Assembly (NCBI GenBank): GCA_045105475.1
Contig: JBGCDP010000102.1
Location: 1 to 64,000, forward strand
From: WTJY01 sp045105475
GTDB lineage: Bacteria; Chloroflexota; Anaerolineae; Promineifilales; Promineifilaceae
Reading direction: 5' to 3'
DNA: 64,000 bases
In this document: piece after piece, positions 24,789 to 32,149 of the stretch
Layout: every line of letters begins with the position of its first letter
Numbering within the stretch: position 1 is the first letter of the stretch
Notes under the pieces: model-generated
Told to the model about the DNA's origin: nothing
The model's database searches: none
What the model saw: only the letters and a program-made list of their open reading frames with translations
Translations under genes and position numbers: made by a program

Positions 24789-26219
24789 ATGAAAATACTA
24801 TTTATTTCAGCTGAAGTTTATCCATTTGCTAAGCGAGGCGGTTTAGCTGATGTTGTTGGTTCATTGCCCAAAGAACTTGAGAAGATGGGTCATGAGGTGC
24901 GTATCGTTATGCCAGCTTATGGGATGATTGAAGACGCATATGCTGAAGGCTCTTTAGACATCCGGCCGATGGCGCTCGATTTAAATGTACAAGTGGAAGG
25001 GAAATATGTGGAAACAGGGGTTTTTGTTGGGACACTGCCCGATACAGAAATACCTGTTTACTTTATTGCCAATCAAATGTTGTTGGGGCGTGAAGAGATT
25101 TATGGATATGACGACGACGTCTATCGCTTTTCGTTTTTTAGTAAAGCGTCCCTGCAATTTATGGTTGAGACTTTAGTCTGGCAACCAGATGTGCTTCATG
25201 CGCATGATTGGCACACGGCACCGGCCGTCACTTGGCTAGCCACGGCCGGACAAACAGATCCTCGTTACCGTGATATCAAATCACTCTATACCATTCATAA
25301 CCTTGCACATCATGGCCGTGCAACGTGGCACATCTTTAACTATCTCCAGCTGCATACACATTCACTAACTGAAGAAGCTTATAACGAAGTTAACTTTATG
25401 GCGCGTGGTATTTTTCATGCAAATAAAGTGAATACGGTAAGTCCAACCTATGCAGAAGAAATCATGACTCAGTCGGGTGGCACAGGCTTAGATGGACTTT
25501 TACGCTATCGTAGTTCAGACGTTTCTGGCATTTTAAACGGACTGGATACAGTTGTTTGGAATCCGGCTAAAGACAAAAATTTAACGGCCCGTTATTCAGC
25601 TGGGAAGCTGCATCCTCGCAAAAAAAATAAAGCAAAATTGCAAGAAATGCTTGGGCTTGAACTTAATCCTGATATTCCCATGCTCGCAATGATCTCACGC
25701 CTTGATTATCAAAAAGGGCTTGATTTGATGGGGGAAGTTGTATATCGACTCTTGCAAGGTGAATGTGGCCCTGTTCAAATCGTTTTGTTAGGCAGCGGTC
25801 AACCAGAATACGAAGAAATGTTCCGCCAGTTCGCAGAATCCTTCCCGGAGAAAATGGCGGCCGTCTTTGCCTATCGGGCCGACCTTGCTCCTCTCATTTA
25901 CGCAGGTAGCGACATGTTTTTGATGCCTTCACTATTTGAGCCTTGTGGTTTAGGCCAACTGATTGCAATGCGCTATGGCAATGTGCCAATTGTGCGTGCC
26001 ACTGGTGGATTAGCAGATACGGTTATTGATAATGAAACCGGCTTTGTGTTTGATCACTATTCGACAAACTCATTTTGGCACTCGGTTCAGCGGGCGATTT
26101 ATGTGTATAACACAGATAAACCTCAGTGGAAGAAGATTCAGAAGGCAGGCATGAAGCGTGATTTTTCATGGGGGAATTTGGCTGAAAAATATGTTGAGTT
26201 GTATGAGCAGATGCTTTAA
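24789..26219 (+). CDS. glgA: Glycogen synthase (ADP-glucose type, GT5)
   Basis: 476 residues, normal length. Transfers glucose from ADP-glucose to the growing alpha-1,4-glucan. N-terminal KRGGLADVVGSLP (15-27; the family signature is usually KTGGL, so Thr is Arg here), HAHDWHTA in the acceptor half, then the donor domain with SRLDYQKGLDL and MPSLFEPCGLGQL, whose Glu-Pro-Cys-Gly loop is characteristic. No branching enzyme or GlgC is in the window. The stop is 19 bp from the convergent FmdB-like gene. Confidence 0.96.
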   Translation: MKILFISAEVYPFAKRGGLADVVGSLPKELEKMGHEVRIVMPAYGMIEDAYAEGSLDIRPMALDLNVQVEGKYVETGVFVGTLPDTEIPVYFIANQMLLGREEIYGYDDDVYRFSFFSKASLQFMVETLVWQPDVLHAHDWHTAPAVTWLATAGQTDPRYRDIKSLYTIHNLAHHGRATWHIFNYLQLHTHSLTEEAYNEVNFMARGIFHANKVNTVSPTYAEEIMTQSGGTGLDGLLRYRSSDVSGILNGLDTVVWNPAKDKNLTARYSAGKLHPRKKNKAKLQEMLGLELNPDIPMLAMISRLDYQKGLDLMGEVVYRLLQGECGPVQIVLLGSGQPEYEEMFRQFAESFPEKMAAVFAYRADLAPLIYAGSDMFLMPSLFEPCGLGQLIAMRYGNVPIVRATGGLADTVIDNETGFVFDHYSTNSFWHSVQRAIYVYNTDKPQWKKIQKAGMKRDFSWGNLAEKYVELYEQML

Positions 26220-26238
26220 GACTCTTTCTCGATTGTTT

Positions 26239-26544
26239 TTAATCGGCCGTTTTGCTAACACTGTCACCGGTTGACTCTAGCTCTTTACTAAGCTTTTGCA
26301 TAAACCCCCTCACCGCTTGAGGATCACTTTCATCTATGCTATTCAATGTTGTTGGATCGGTTAAGCGATCAAGCCTTGAGGATTGACTTTGTGCAACTGC
26401 GACTTGGCCGATTATTCGCTTTGTTTTATCGCTGCCACAGTTCGAACAGATATGATTTATAGCTTTTGCATAGGCTGAAAAGCTTTTATAAGTTAGGCTG
26501 AAGTCTTTGCAACACAGTTGACATTTAAAATCGTAATTAGGCAT
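26239..26544 (-). CDS. FmdB-type zinc-ribbon protein
   Basis: 101 residues. Starts MPNYDFKC with Cys8-x2-Cys11 and Cys33-x2-Cys36 (ICSNCGS), the two knuckles of the FmdB/CxxC_CxxC_SSSS regulatory zinc ribbon, followed by a polar Ser-rich tail. The role of this family is uncertain; a regulatory or metal-sensing job is usually suggested. Convergent with glgA. Confidence 0.85.
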   Translation of the reverse strand: MPNYDFKCQLCCKDFSLTYKSFSAYAKAINHICSNCGSDKTKRIIGQVAVAQSQSSRLDRLTDPTTLNSIDESDPQAVRGFMQKLSKELESTGDSVSKTAD

Positions 26545-26823
26545 GTGCCATTCAATTTATGCTAAATAGTTGGGGCTTTGTTACAAATCGATTAAGAACC
26601 TAAATCAAAAGAATTTCCGTAACCTTTAATTAGTACACTGGTCCTAGTAAGAAAGATTTTAAGAATTATATCTAGAAACACTAGGAATTGATTTCAAAGA
26701 GAAGATGAAACAACGAATAAACAATTTGTGAATATTCTCTCTGTTATCCATATTGTGCCATGTGTGTGTATAATAATAAAAATCATAGTACCAAAGTAAT
26801 TACTTTGTAGACAACTTACAGAT

Positions 26824-28584
26824 ATGGACGAAGACGACCTCCAAGGAAAATCACACTCAGAACGGCTAGATGCCCTATACCAAATCAGCTCACGGCTGGG
26901 AAGCACCTTAGACTTGCAAGAGCTTCTCAACCTTGTGATTGATTCAGTTATTCAGCTTACAGGGGCGGAGCGGGGCTTTATTGTACTTATCGATGAATGG
27001 GGGCGGCTCCAAACGATGGCCGCTCGTTTTAACGATGATACTGAAATTGTTGAAAACAAAATTCCGGTGAGCCGGACAATTGTTCAACGTGTGGTTGCAA
27101 CAGGTGAATCTGTTGTTACAAGCAATGCACAGGATGATCCTAGATTTGGTGACAGAGCCAGCGTTATCGGCTATCAGTTTCGCTCTATCATGTGCGCGCC
27201 ATTAAAAGCGCGAGGCAAGGTTTCAGGAGCGGTTTTTGTTGATAATCGTTTGATGAGTGGGGTTTTCAATGATGAAGACCTTGACTTACTCGTTACGTTT
27301 GCCAATCAAGCTGCGATGGCGATTGATAACGCTCAGCTGTTTCAACAAACAGACCAAGAGTTAAACCGACGTGTAGAAGAGCTGACGCTGTTTCAAAGCA
27401 TTGACCGCGAACTGCATAAGTCGCTTGATATGCAGCAGACGCTAGACCTTGTGCTAAATTGGGCCGTACGCTTAACAGATGCCGAATGGGGGGCAGTTGG
27501 ACTCATCGAAAAAAATGAGGCCAGAATGTCGGCCGAACGTGTTCTCATGGTCTTTTCTTATGAAGGAGACGAAGAAAATAATCTTCAGGGGACAAAAATC
27601 CCGCTTGAGCATCCAACCGTTGCTGAGGTTCTTCAAACAGAAGATGCTGTACATGTGCGTGAATCAACGGCCGAGCAAACGCTTGGGGACAATATGGGTT
27701 TTGCGCAACTTGCAGTCCCTATTCGATTAGACGGCAAAGTCAACGGCATTATCATTTTGGAAAGTAATTATTCAACCCGTTTTGCAGATGGGGACATCGA
27801 TTTCGTTAACCGTCTATCTGACCGTGCAGCTGTGGCGATTGGAAACTCTCGCCTTTATCAGCGGCTGCAAAAAGCGATTGAAGCGCGCAACACCTTTATT
27901 TCTTTGATGACACATGAGTTACGTATTCCGCTTACCTCGATTAGAGGTTATGCAGATTTGCTGGCTCGTCAGCTTGTTGGCCCATTAACGGACCAACAAT
28001 CAAATTTCATCGAAATTATTCGCCGAAACATCTCAAGAATGAGCGGCTTGATTAGCGACTTGTCTGATATTAATCGGATGGAAAGTAATCGCTTGGCCTT
28101 AGACATCTATAATTTTGATATGTCGACCGCCATTGATGAAGTTGTTAATCGTTTTAAAACCGATATCGAACAAAAAGGGCAGACAATTTCTGTAGAATTA
28201 CCCGCAACGTCTGTTCATACACGGGCAGACTATGCTAAGACGACTCAAATTCTGGGGAACTTAGTTAGCAATGCGCATCGGTATACGGCCGCTGGTGGAA
28301 CCATTACCATTAAATTGATTGCTGCTAGTGAACAAGATGAGTACATGCGGGTAGAAATTATCGATAACGGCTTGGGCATGAATGAGGCTGAACTTGTGCG
28401 TGCGCCTGAAATGTTCTTCCGATCAGAAAATCCTGAAGTTCGTGAACAGGCTGGTTGGGGATTAGGATTGTCAGTTGCAGATATGCTAGTGCGACGCATG
28501 CGCGGCCGCTTGGTACTTGAAAGTCGGCCAGACGCTGGTACGCGAGCAACTGTGTTTTTGCCACAAGCTCAGGTCATGCGTTAA
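26824..28584 (+). CDS. Soluble GAF-GAF sensor histidine kinase
   Basis: 586 residues, no membrane helix. Two tandem GAF domains (about 20-175, with TGAERGFIVLID; and 195-345) bind small ligands or a chromophore. HisKA follows with MTHELRIPLTSIRGYADLL (a Pro-Leu-Thr phospho-acceptor region) and HATPase with NLVSNAHRYT, IDNGLGM and GWGLGLSVA. No partner regulator is adjacent. A TATAAT at 26769-26774 may be its -10. A short protein gene follows 98 bp later. Confidence 0.93.
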   Translation: MDEDDLQGKSHSERLDALYQISSRLGSTLDLQELLNLVIDSVIQLTGAERGFIVLIDEWGRLQTMAARFNDDTEIVENKIPVSRTIVQRVVATGESVVTSNAQDDPRFGDRASVIGYQFRSIMCAPLKARGKVSGAVFVDNRLMSGVFNDEDLDLLVTFANQAAMAIDNAQLFQQTDQELNRRVEELTLFQSIDRELHKSLDMQQTLDLVLNWAVRLTDAEWGAVGLIEKNEARMSAERVLMVFSYEGDEENNLQGTKIPLEHPTVAEVLQTEDAVHVRESTAEQTLGDNMGFAQLAVPIRLDGKVNGIIILESNYSTRFADGDIDFVNRLSDRAAVAIGNSRLYQRLQKAIEARNTFISLMTHELRIPLTSIRGYADLLARQLVGPLTDQQSNFIEIIRRNISRMSGLISDLSDINRMESNRLALDIYNFDMSTAIDEVVNRFKTDIEQKGQTISVELPATSVHTRADYAKTTQILGNLVSNAHRYTAAGGTITIKLIAASEQDEYMRVEIIDNGLGMNEAELVRAPEMFFRSENPEVREQAGWGLGLSVADMLVRRMRGRLVLESRPDAGTRATVFLPQAQVMR

Positions 28585-28682
28585 AGCTTAGAGATTGGAA
28601 GATTAAGATGTGGGGTAAGTAGGCTGTGCCATTCTAACTAGATAAATCTAATTAGAATGAGTTGGCTCTGTAAAGAGGAATT

Positions 28683-29000
28683 ATGAACGAAGTACCGGAT
28701 GCGAGAAAATTATTGCTGAGCTACGACATGAAGCCGGAAGCTGGGCAGGAATATTATCAGTTTGTCTTGGGGCGTTACGTACCGATTATGCAGACCCTGG
28801 GGCTAGAAATGGCCGAAGCATGGCACACAGCTTATGGCAATGGGCCAGACCGGATGCTGGTATTTGTGGCCCAAGATTCTTCTACGATGGAAGACTTGTT
28901 GGAAAACGAAACATGGCATGCATTGAATAGCCAGTTGCTCAAGTTTGTTACTGAATTTCGGTATAAAGTTGTCCGTTACAAACAGGGATTTCAACTTTAG
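28683..29000 (+). CDS. Small conserved-looking protein, probable ferredoxin-like fold
   Basis: 105 residues, good ribosome site (GAGG before ATG). Alternating pattern with KLLLSYDM, YVPIMQTLGLEMAEAWHTAYG, RMLVFVA and FVTEFRYKVVRY, which suggests a dimeric alpha/beta barrel such as the ABM/NIPSNAP type. No catalytic motif is recognised. It sits between the GAF kinase and the sulfur operon, facing the latter across a shared bidirectional terminator. Confidence 0.75.
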   Translation: MNEVPDARKLLLSYDMKPEAGQEYYQFVLGRYVPIMQTLGLEMAEAWHTAYGNGPDRMLVFVAQDSSTMEDLLENETWHALNSQLLKFVTEFRYKVVRYKQGFQL

Positions 29001-29034
29001 AAAACGGTTTATTTAACTTTTGAATAAATGACAA

Positions 29035-29079
29035 TAAAAAAAGCTTCTGGCTGTTTCTTGAACAGCCAGAAGCTTTTTT
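29035..29079. terminator. Strong bidirectional terminator
   Basis: AAGCTTCTGGCTGTT / AACAGCCAGAAGCTT, perfect 15-bp stem with a 5-nt loop, A-run on the left and T-run on the right. It ends the 105-residue gene (plus) and the sulfur operon (minus). Confidence 0.95.
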
Positions 29080-29083
29080 GTTT

Positions 29084-29785
29084 TTAGTAATCACCAGTAA
29101 CTAAGCTTTTAGCTGGTGTTAGTTCACCGACTTGAATCTCATCAGGTAACTCTTTGATTTCAGTTATTGCTTGTAACTTGTTTCGGGCATCTTCTAATTT
29201 ATCTGCTCGAATGAGTTCTAGAATTTCAGAGTCAACGACATCGTACCAGCGTTCTTTTCGTTTTTGGAAAGAGGGGTGGGTCTGTTTCATTGACGGCCGG
29301 ATAGACTGCAACCAATCGAGATAAGTTTTATATTCTGGCCCAAACTCGTTTTGTAGTTTTTGGCGGAGCCGCACTGAGAAAGCTGGGGCTGCACCACTTG
29401 TGGAAATCGCAATAGCGAGCGGCCCTTGGCGAATGACAGAGCCTGCGACAAAGTTACACCGTGGAATATCGTCCATCACGTTGACCAAGCAATTTTCAAC
29501 CAGCCCTTCAGCCCAGATGCGACAATCTTCTAGTGGTGTGAAGCGTTCAGCCAATACGAAGAACGCCCCTTTTAAGTCCCCAGGCCGATAATCTCTGGCG
29601 ATCCAAACAAATTCACCATTCTGCGCAAGCGCATGCAGCTCCTCTGTCAAACGGGGTGCGATGACGGTCAAATTCGCCCCACATTCGAGTAAACCTTTGA
29701 CTTTGAATTCTGCCTCATCGCTCCCGCCAATGACAATTGAGCGTTTTTTTTCTAAACCGACTAAAAATATAGGATATGGTTTCAT
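29084..29785 (-). CDS. Precorrin-2 dehydrogenase / sirohydrochlorin ferrochelatase-like (SirC/Met8)
   Basis: 233 residues from ATG at 29785 (MKPYPIFLVGLEKKRSIVIG), 4 bp after the cysH stop; a longer in-frame reading upstream only overlaps cysH and is rejected. The NAD-binding fold has IVIGG...KVKGLLECGANLTVIAP and the CNFVAGSVIRQGPLAIAISTSGAAP motif of CysG-N/Met8. It oxidises precorrin-2 to sirohydrochlorin for siroheme, the cofactor of the sulfite reductase at the head of this operon. Last gene of the sulfur operon; followed at once by a terminator. Confidence 0.92.
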   Translation of the reverse strand: MKPYPIFLVGLEKKRSIVIGGSDEAEFKVKGLLECGANLTVIAPRLTEELHALAQNGEFVWIARDYRPGDLKGAFFVLAERFTPLEDCRIWAEGLVENCLVNVMDDIPRCNFVAGSVIRQGPLAIAISTSGAAPAFSVRLRQKLQNEFGPEYKTYLDWLQSIRPSMKQTHPSFQKRKERWYDVVDSEILELIRADKLEDARNKLQAITEIKELPDEIQVGELTPAKSLVTGDY

Positions 29786-29789
29786 AGTT

Positions 29790-30503
29790 TTATTTGTGGT
29801 GAATACCACATTCTGTTTTAGCAAGCCCCGCCCAACGGCCAGACCTGTCATCGGCTGAGCCGGTTGATTTATACGTGCATGTTGAACAGCCGATACTGGG
29901 ATACCCAGCATCGTGCAGCGGGTTGTACGGCAAATCCTGCTGGTGAATGTAATCCCAAACACGCTCATGGCTCCAAGTCGCTAATGGCGCAAACTTGATC
30001 AGTTGATGCGTCTCGTTCCAACTAACAACTTGGGTGTTTTGACGCGTGATCGATTGATCTCTTCGAATTCCAGTGATCCAACCCCGTTTATCTGCGAGAT
30101 AGCCGGTAAATGGGTTGACCTTGCGTAACTCACAGCATAGGTCTGGTTCACTTTGCCATAGGCTGGGACCATATCGTTTGGCTTGATCATCGATCGAGAG
30201 TCCTGAATGGATCGGTTCAATGCGCAACCCTAATCGGCCGGATAATTCATCTCGCAGATCTAACGTTTCAGTAAAGTGCAGATCTGTCTCTAGGTAGAAA
30301 ACCCTTGCCCACGGCTGAATGTTTGACAACATGTGCATTAATACAATGCCTGAGGGGCCAAATCCGGTCGACATGACAAGATCATCACCAAGCATCGTAG
30401 TTGCCCAACGAAGTAACTCTTCTGGGGCTGATGCTTCAAATCTTCGATTTAGTGCGCCGATGTTTGACGGAAACCATTTGGGGATGTTCAGAAATTGGTT
30501 CAT
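29790..30503 (-). CDS. cysH: Assimilatory adenylyl-sulfate (APS) reductase
   Basis: 237 residues. Reduces activated sulfate to sulfite. Substrate loop LVMSTGFGPSG (42-52); active-site Cys in ECGIHH (231-236). The paired cysteines C123-C124 and C206/C209 (GCSTC) are the [4Fe-4S] ligands that mark APS rather than PAPS reductases, so no APS kinase step is needed. It starts after AAAGGAG, 53 bp past the TrpD2-like gene. Together with the sulfite reductase it forms the core of the cysteine supply pathway. No ATP sulfurylase gene is in the window. Confidence 0.95.
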   Translation of the reverse strand: MNQFLNIPKWFPSNIGALNRRFEASAPEELLRWATTMLGDDLVMSTGFGPSGIVLMHMLSNIQPWARVFYLETDLHFTETLDLRDELSGRLGLRIEPIHSGLSIDDQAKRYGPSLWQSEPDLCCELRKVNPFTGYLADKRGWITGIRRDQSITRQNTQVVSWNETHQLIKFAPLATWSHERVWDYIHQQDLPYNPLHDAGYPSIGCSTCTYKSTGSADDRSGRWAGLAKTECGIHHK

Positions 30504-30556
30504 ATGATTCTCCTTTATATATTGGGCAGGGTTGGGCGAGACATTTTTTCCTGAGA

Positions 30557-31579
30557 TTAATTTTTAAAAGCGGCCACTTTTGAAAAAGCGGCCGCCACTT
30601 GTTTGTCATGTAATAGCTGTTGGGTCTTTGCATACCCGTTGCTGACTGAAGATTCTGAACCGAGCAAATGCAGAATAGTACCGGCTGTTAAAGCAACTTG
30701 ATCGGCCGCCGGGCCGTTTACCCCCGCGATAACGGACCGGTTGATGGCGACATGCTGCTCGACATCGGCCGCAACTATGATCCGCTCACGTTCAGCTAGG
30801 CCAACATCGGCCGGGGCCAAGGTGAGATCATCACTGGCGGTTGTACCGAATATGCGGGTGCGTCTTCCCGATGCCGTCTCAATCGACCCTTCTTCACCTT
30901 GGATCATCCAGCTGTTACGTGTGCCCGTTTGACTCGCTCGAATCCGCTCGATGTAGTTGACATGGAAAAAGCCGCTAATTTGAAACGGAGCATCAGCCGG
31001 ATTAAAAAACTTTTCGATGGTGTTGCACACCGTGCGCAAGCCAAACTGTTGGCGCACCTGTGAGAAGGCATGCCAGCTGGGGGCGAATTGAGCGATGTCT
31101 AAAAAGCCAAACCCAATCTGCTCGATCATGTTTTTGACCGAAGCTGGCTCAAGGTCGGCCGCAATACCCAATCCACGCAAAACAGCCCCCGGCGTCACTC
31201 CGGTTTTTGTGGGGACCCCTTCGCCACCGTGCAGCACGACCGGCACACCGGCTGCAAGCAGCGTCAGGGCCACCACAGGTGACAGCTGAGCTGTCTTTGT
31301 CTTGCCATTATAGGGGCAAGCGATGTCAAGCAAGTTTTCGACAGTGGGCTGAATGCAGGTCATAAATTCGTCGCGAATAACCTGAGTAAAGCCGTCTATT
31401 TCTGAGACCGATTCACCTTTTACCCGTTGAGTCAGCAGCAACGCGCCGATTTGGACGTCGCTGGCCGACCGGCCGAGCATCTGACGCATGCAGTCAACCG
31501 CCTCGTTAAACGTTAGATCCCGTTTAAGCCGTTCGCCCCGGCCGACCGCTTGGAGAAATGGAATGAATGTGTTTGACAT
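30557..31579 (-). CDS. Anthranilate phosphoribosyltransferase-like protein (TrpD2/YbiB type)
   Basis: 340 residues with the alpha/beta glycosyltransferase-3 fold: helical N-terminal domain (AVGRGERLKRDLTFNEAVDC...SASDVQIGALLL), then VALTLLAAGVPVVLHGGEG. In true TrpD the loops GTGGD and KHGNR bind phosphoribosyl pyrophosphate and anthranilate; here these read YNGKT and LHGGE, so the usual reaction is doubtful. E. coli YbiB, a TrpD2, is known to bind nucleic acid. Its place inside a sulfur operon (3 bp after the previous gene) suggests an undescribed link to sulfate assimilation. No trp genes are nearby. Confidence 0.85.
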   Translation of the reverse strand: MSNTFIPFLQAVGRGERLKRDLTFNEAVDCMRQMLGRSASDVQIGALLLTQRVKGESVSEIDGFTQVIRDEFMTCIQPTVENLLDIACPYNGKTKTAQLSPVVALTLLAAGVPVVLHGGEGVPTKTGVTPGAVLRGLGIAADLEPASVKNMIEQIGFGFLDIAQFAPSWHAFSQVRQQFGLRTVCNTIEKFFNPADAPFQISGFFHVNYIERIRASQTGTRNSWMIQGEEGSIETASGRRTRIFGTTASDDLTLAPADVGLAERERIIVAADVEQHVAINRSVIAGVNGPAADQVALTAGTILHLLGSESSVSNGYAKTQQLLHDKQVAAAFSKVAAFKN

Positions 31580-31582
31580 CAG

Positions 31583-32110
31583 TTATGCCGGTACGGGTGC
31601 TGGCAAATGGCGCACTGAAACCGTTAGAGCTTGGCGTGGATCAAGCGACCGATAGCTGAATTCAGCACCGCTAGCGCCAAAAAGCACCTTGCTGTCTTTT
31701 GCTAAGATGGCGAGAACTTTGGCGAAAGTATCGGCTGAATTGGGTGACGATAGCCGGTCAGGAAAGCGAATCTCGATCTCACTTAGATCAAACTGAATGT
31801 CACTTTGTTGGGATAACAGTTCGGCCGCAGTCTTGACTCTTCCTATAGTAAAAACCAGTTTGTCTGTCAGCGTTTCGACACCTTCAGGCCAGTCACGTTT
31901 GTGTTTGTAAATCATGCCTGGCCGACCATCAGCGAGATCCAGTGCATAGTCCCCTTCGTGGCCGATGAGCATGACGCCAGGGCCATCGGGAACATGTTGA
32001 TAATCGGCGACGTCTAAGATAAGCCCATCGAGCAGATCATCTTGAATCCAGTGGTGAAAAATCGGGACGATGGCGGTTAAATCAACGGCCGATTGTGTGA
32101 ATAGTTTGAT
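31583..32110 (-). CDS. Unknown protein of the sulfur operon, non-ATG start likely
   Basis: The visible ATG at 31972 gives 129 residues, but the same frame stays open 46 codons further up with strongly protein-like sequence (AVDLTAIVPIFHHWIQDDLL, then LILDVADYQHVPDGPGV) and a CGGCCG. An in-frame TAA lies at 32111-32113 directly before ATC (32110). No ATG, GTG or TTG lies between it and 31972. I therefore place the start at or near ATC 32110 (about 175 residues, beginning I/M-K-L-F), as with rare AUC/AUU starts. The function is unknown; the fold looks alpha/beta. It lies 39 bp after the sulfite reductase gene and 3 bp before the TrpD2-like gene. Confidence 0.65.
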   Translation of the reverse strand: MKLFTQSAVDLTAIVPIFHHWIQDDLLDGLILDVADYQHVPDGPGVMLIGHEGDYALDLADGRPGMIYKHKRDWPEGVETLTDKLVFTIGRVKTAAELLSQQSDIQFDLSEIEIRFPDRLSSPNSADTFAKVLAILAKDSKVLFGASGAEFSYRSLDPRQALTVSVRHLPAPVPA

Positions 32111-32149
32111 TTATATTTTTTTCGGGTTCATTTTTATTCAGATAACTAT

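Noticed and set aside
29786..29968. Longer start for the SirC/Met8 protein (ATG at 29968)
   Set aside because: The extra N terminus lies within cysH in another frame and does not resemble the family; ATG 29785 fits spacing and homology.
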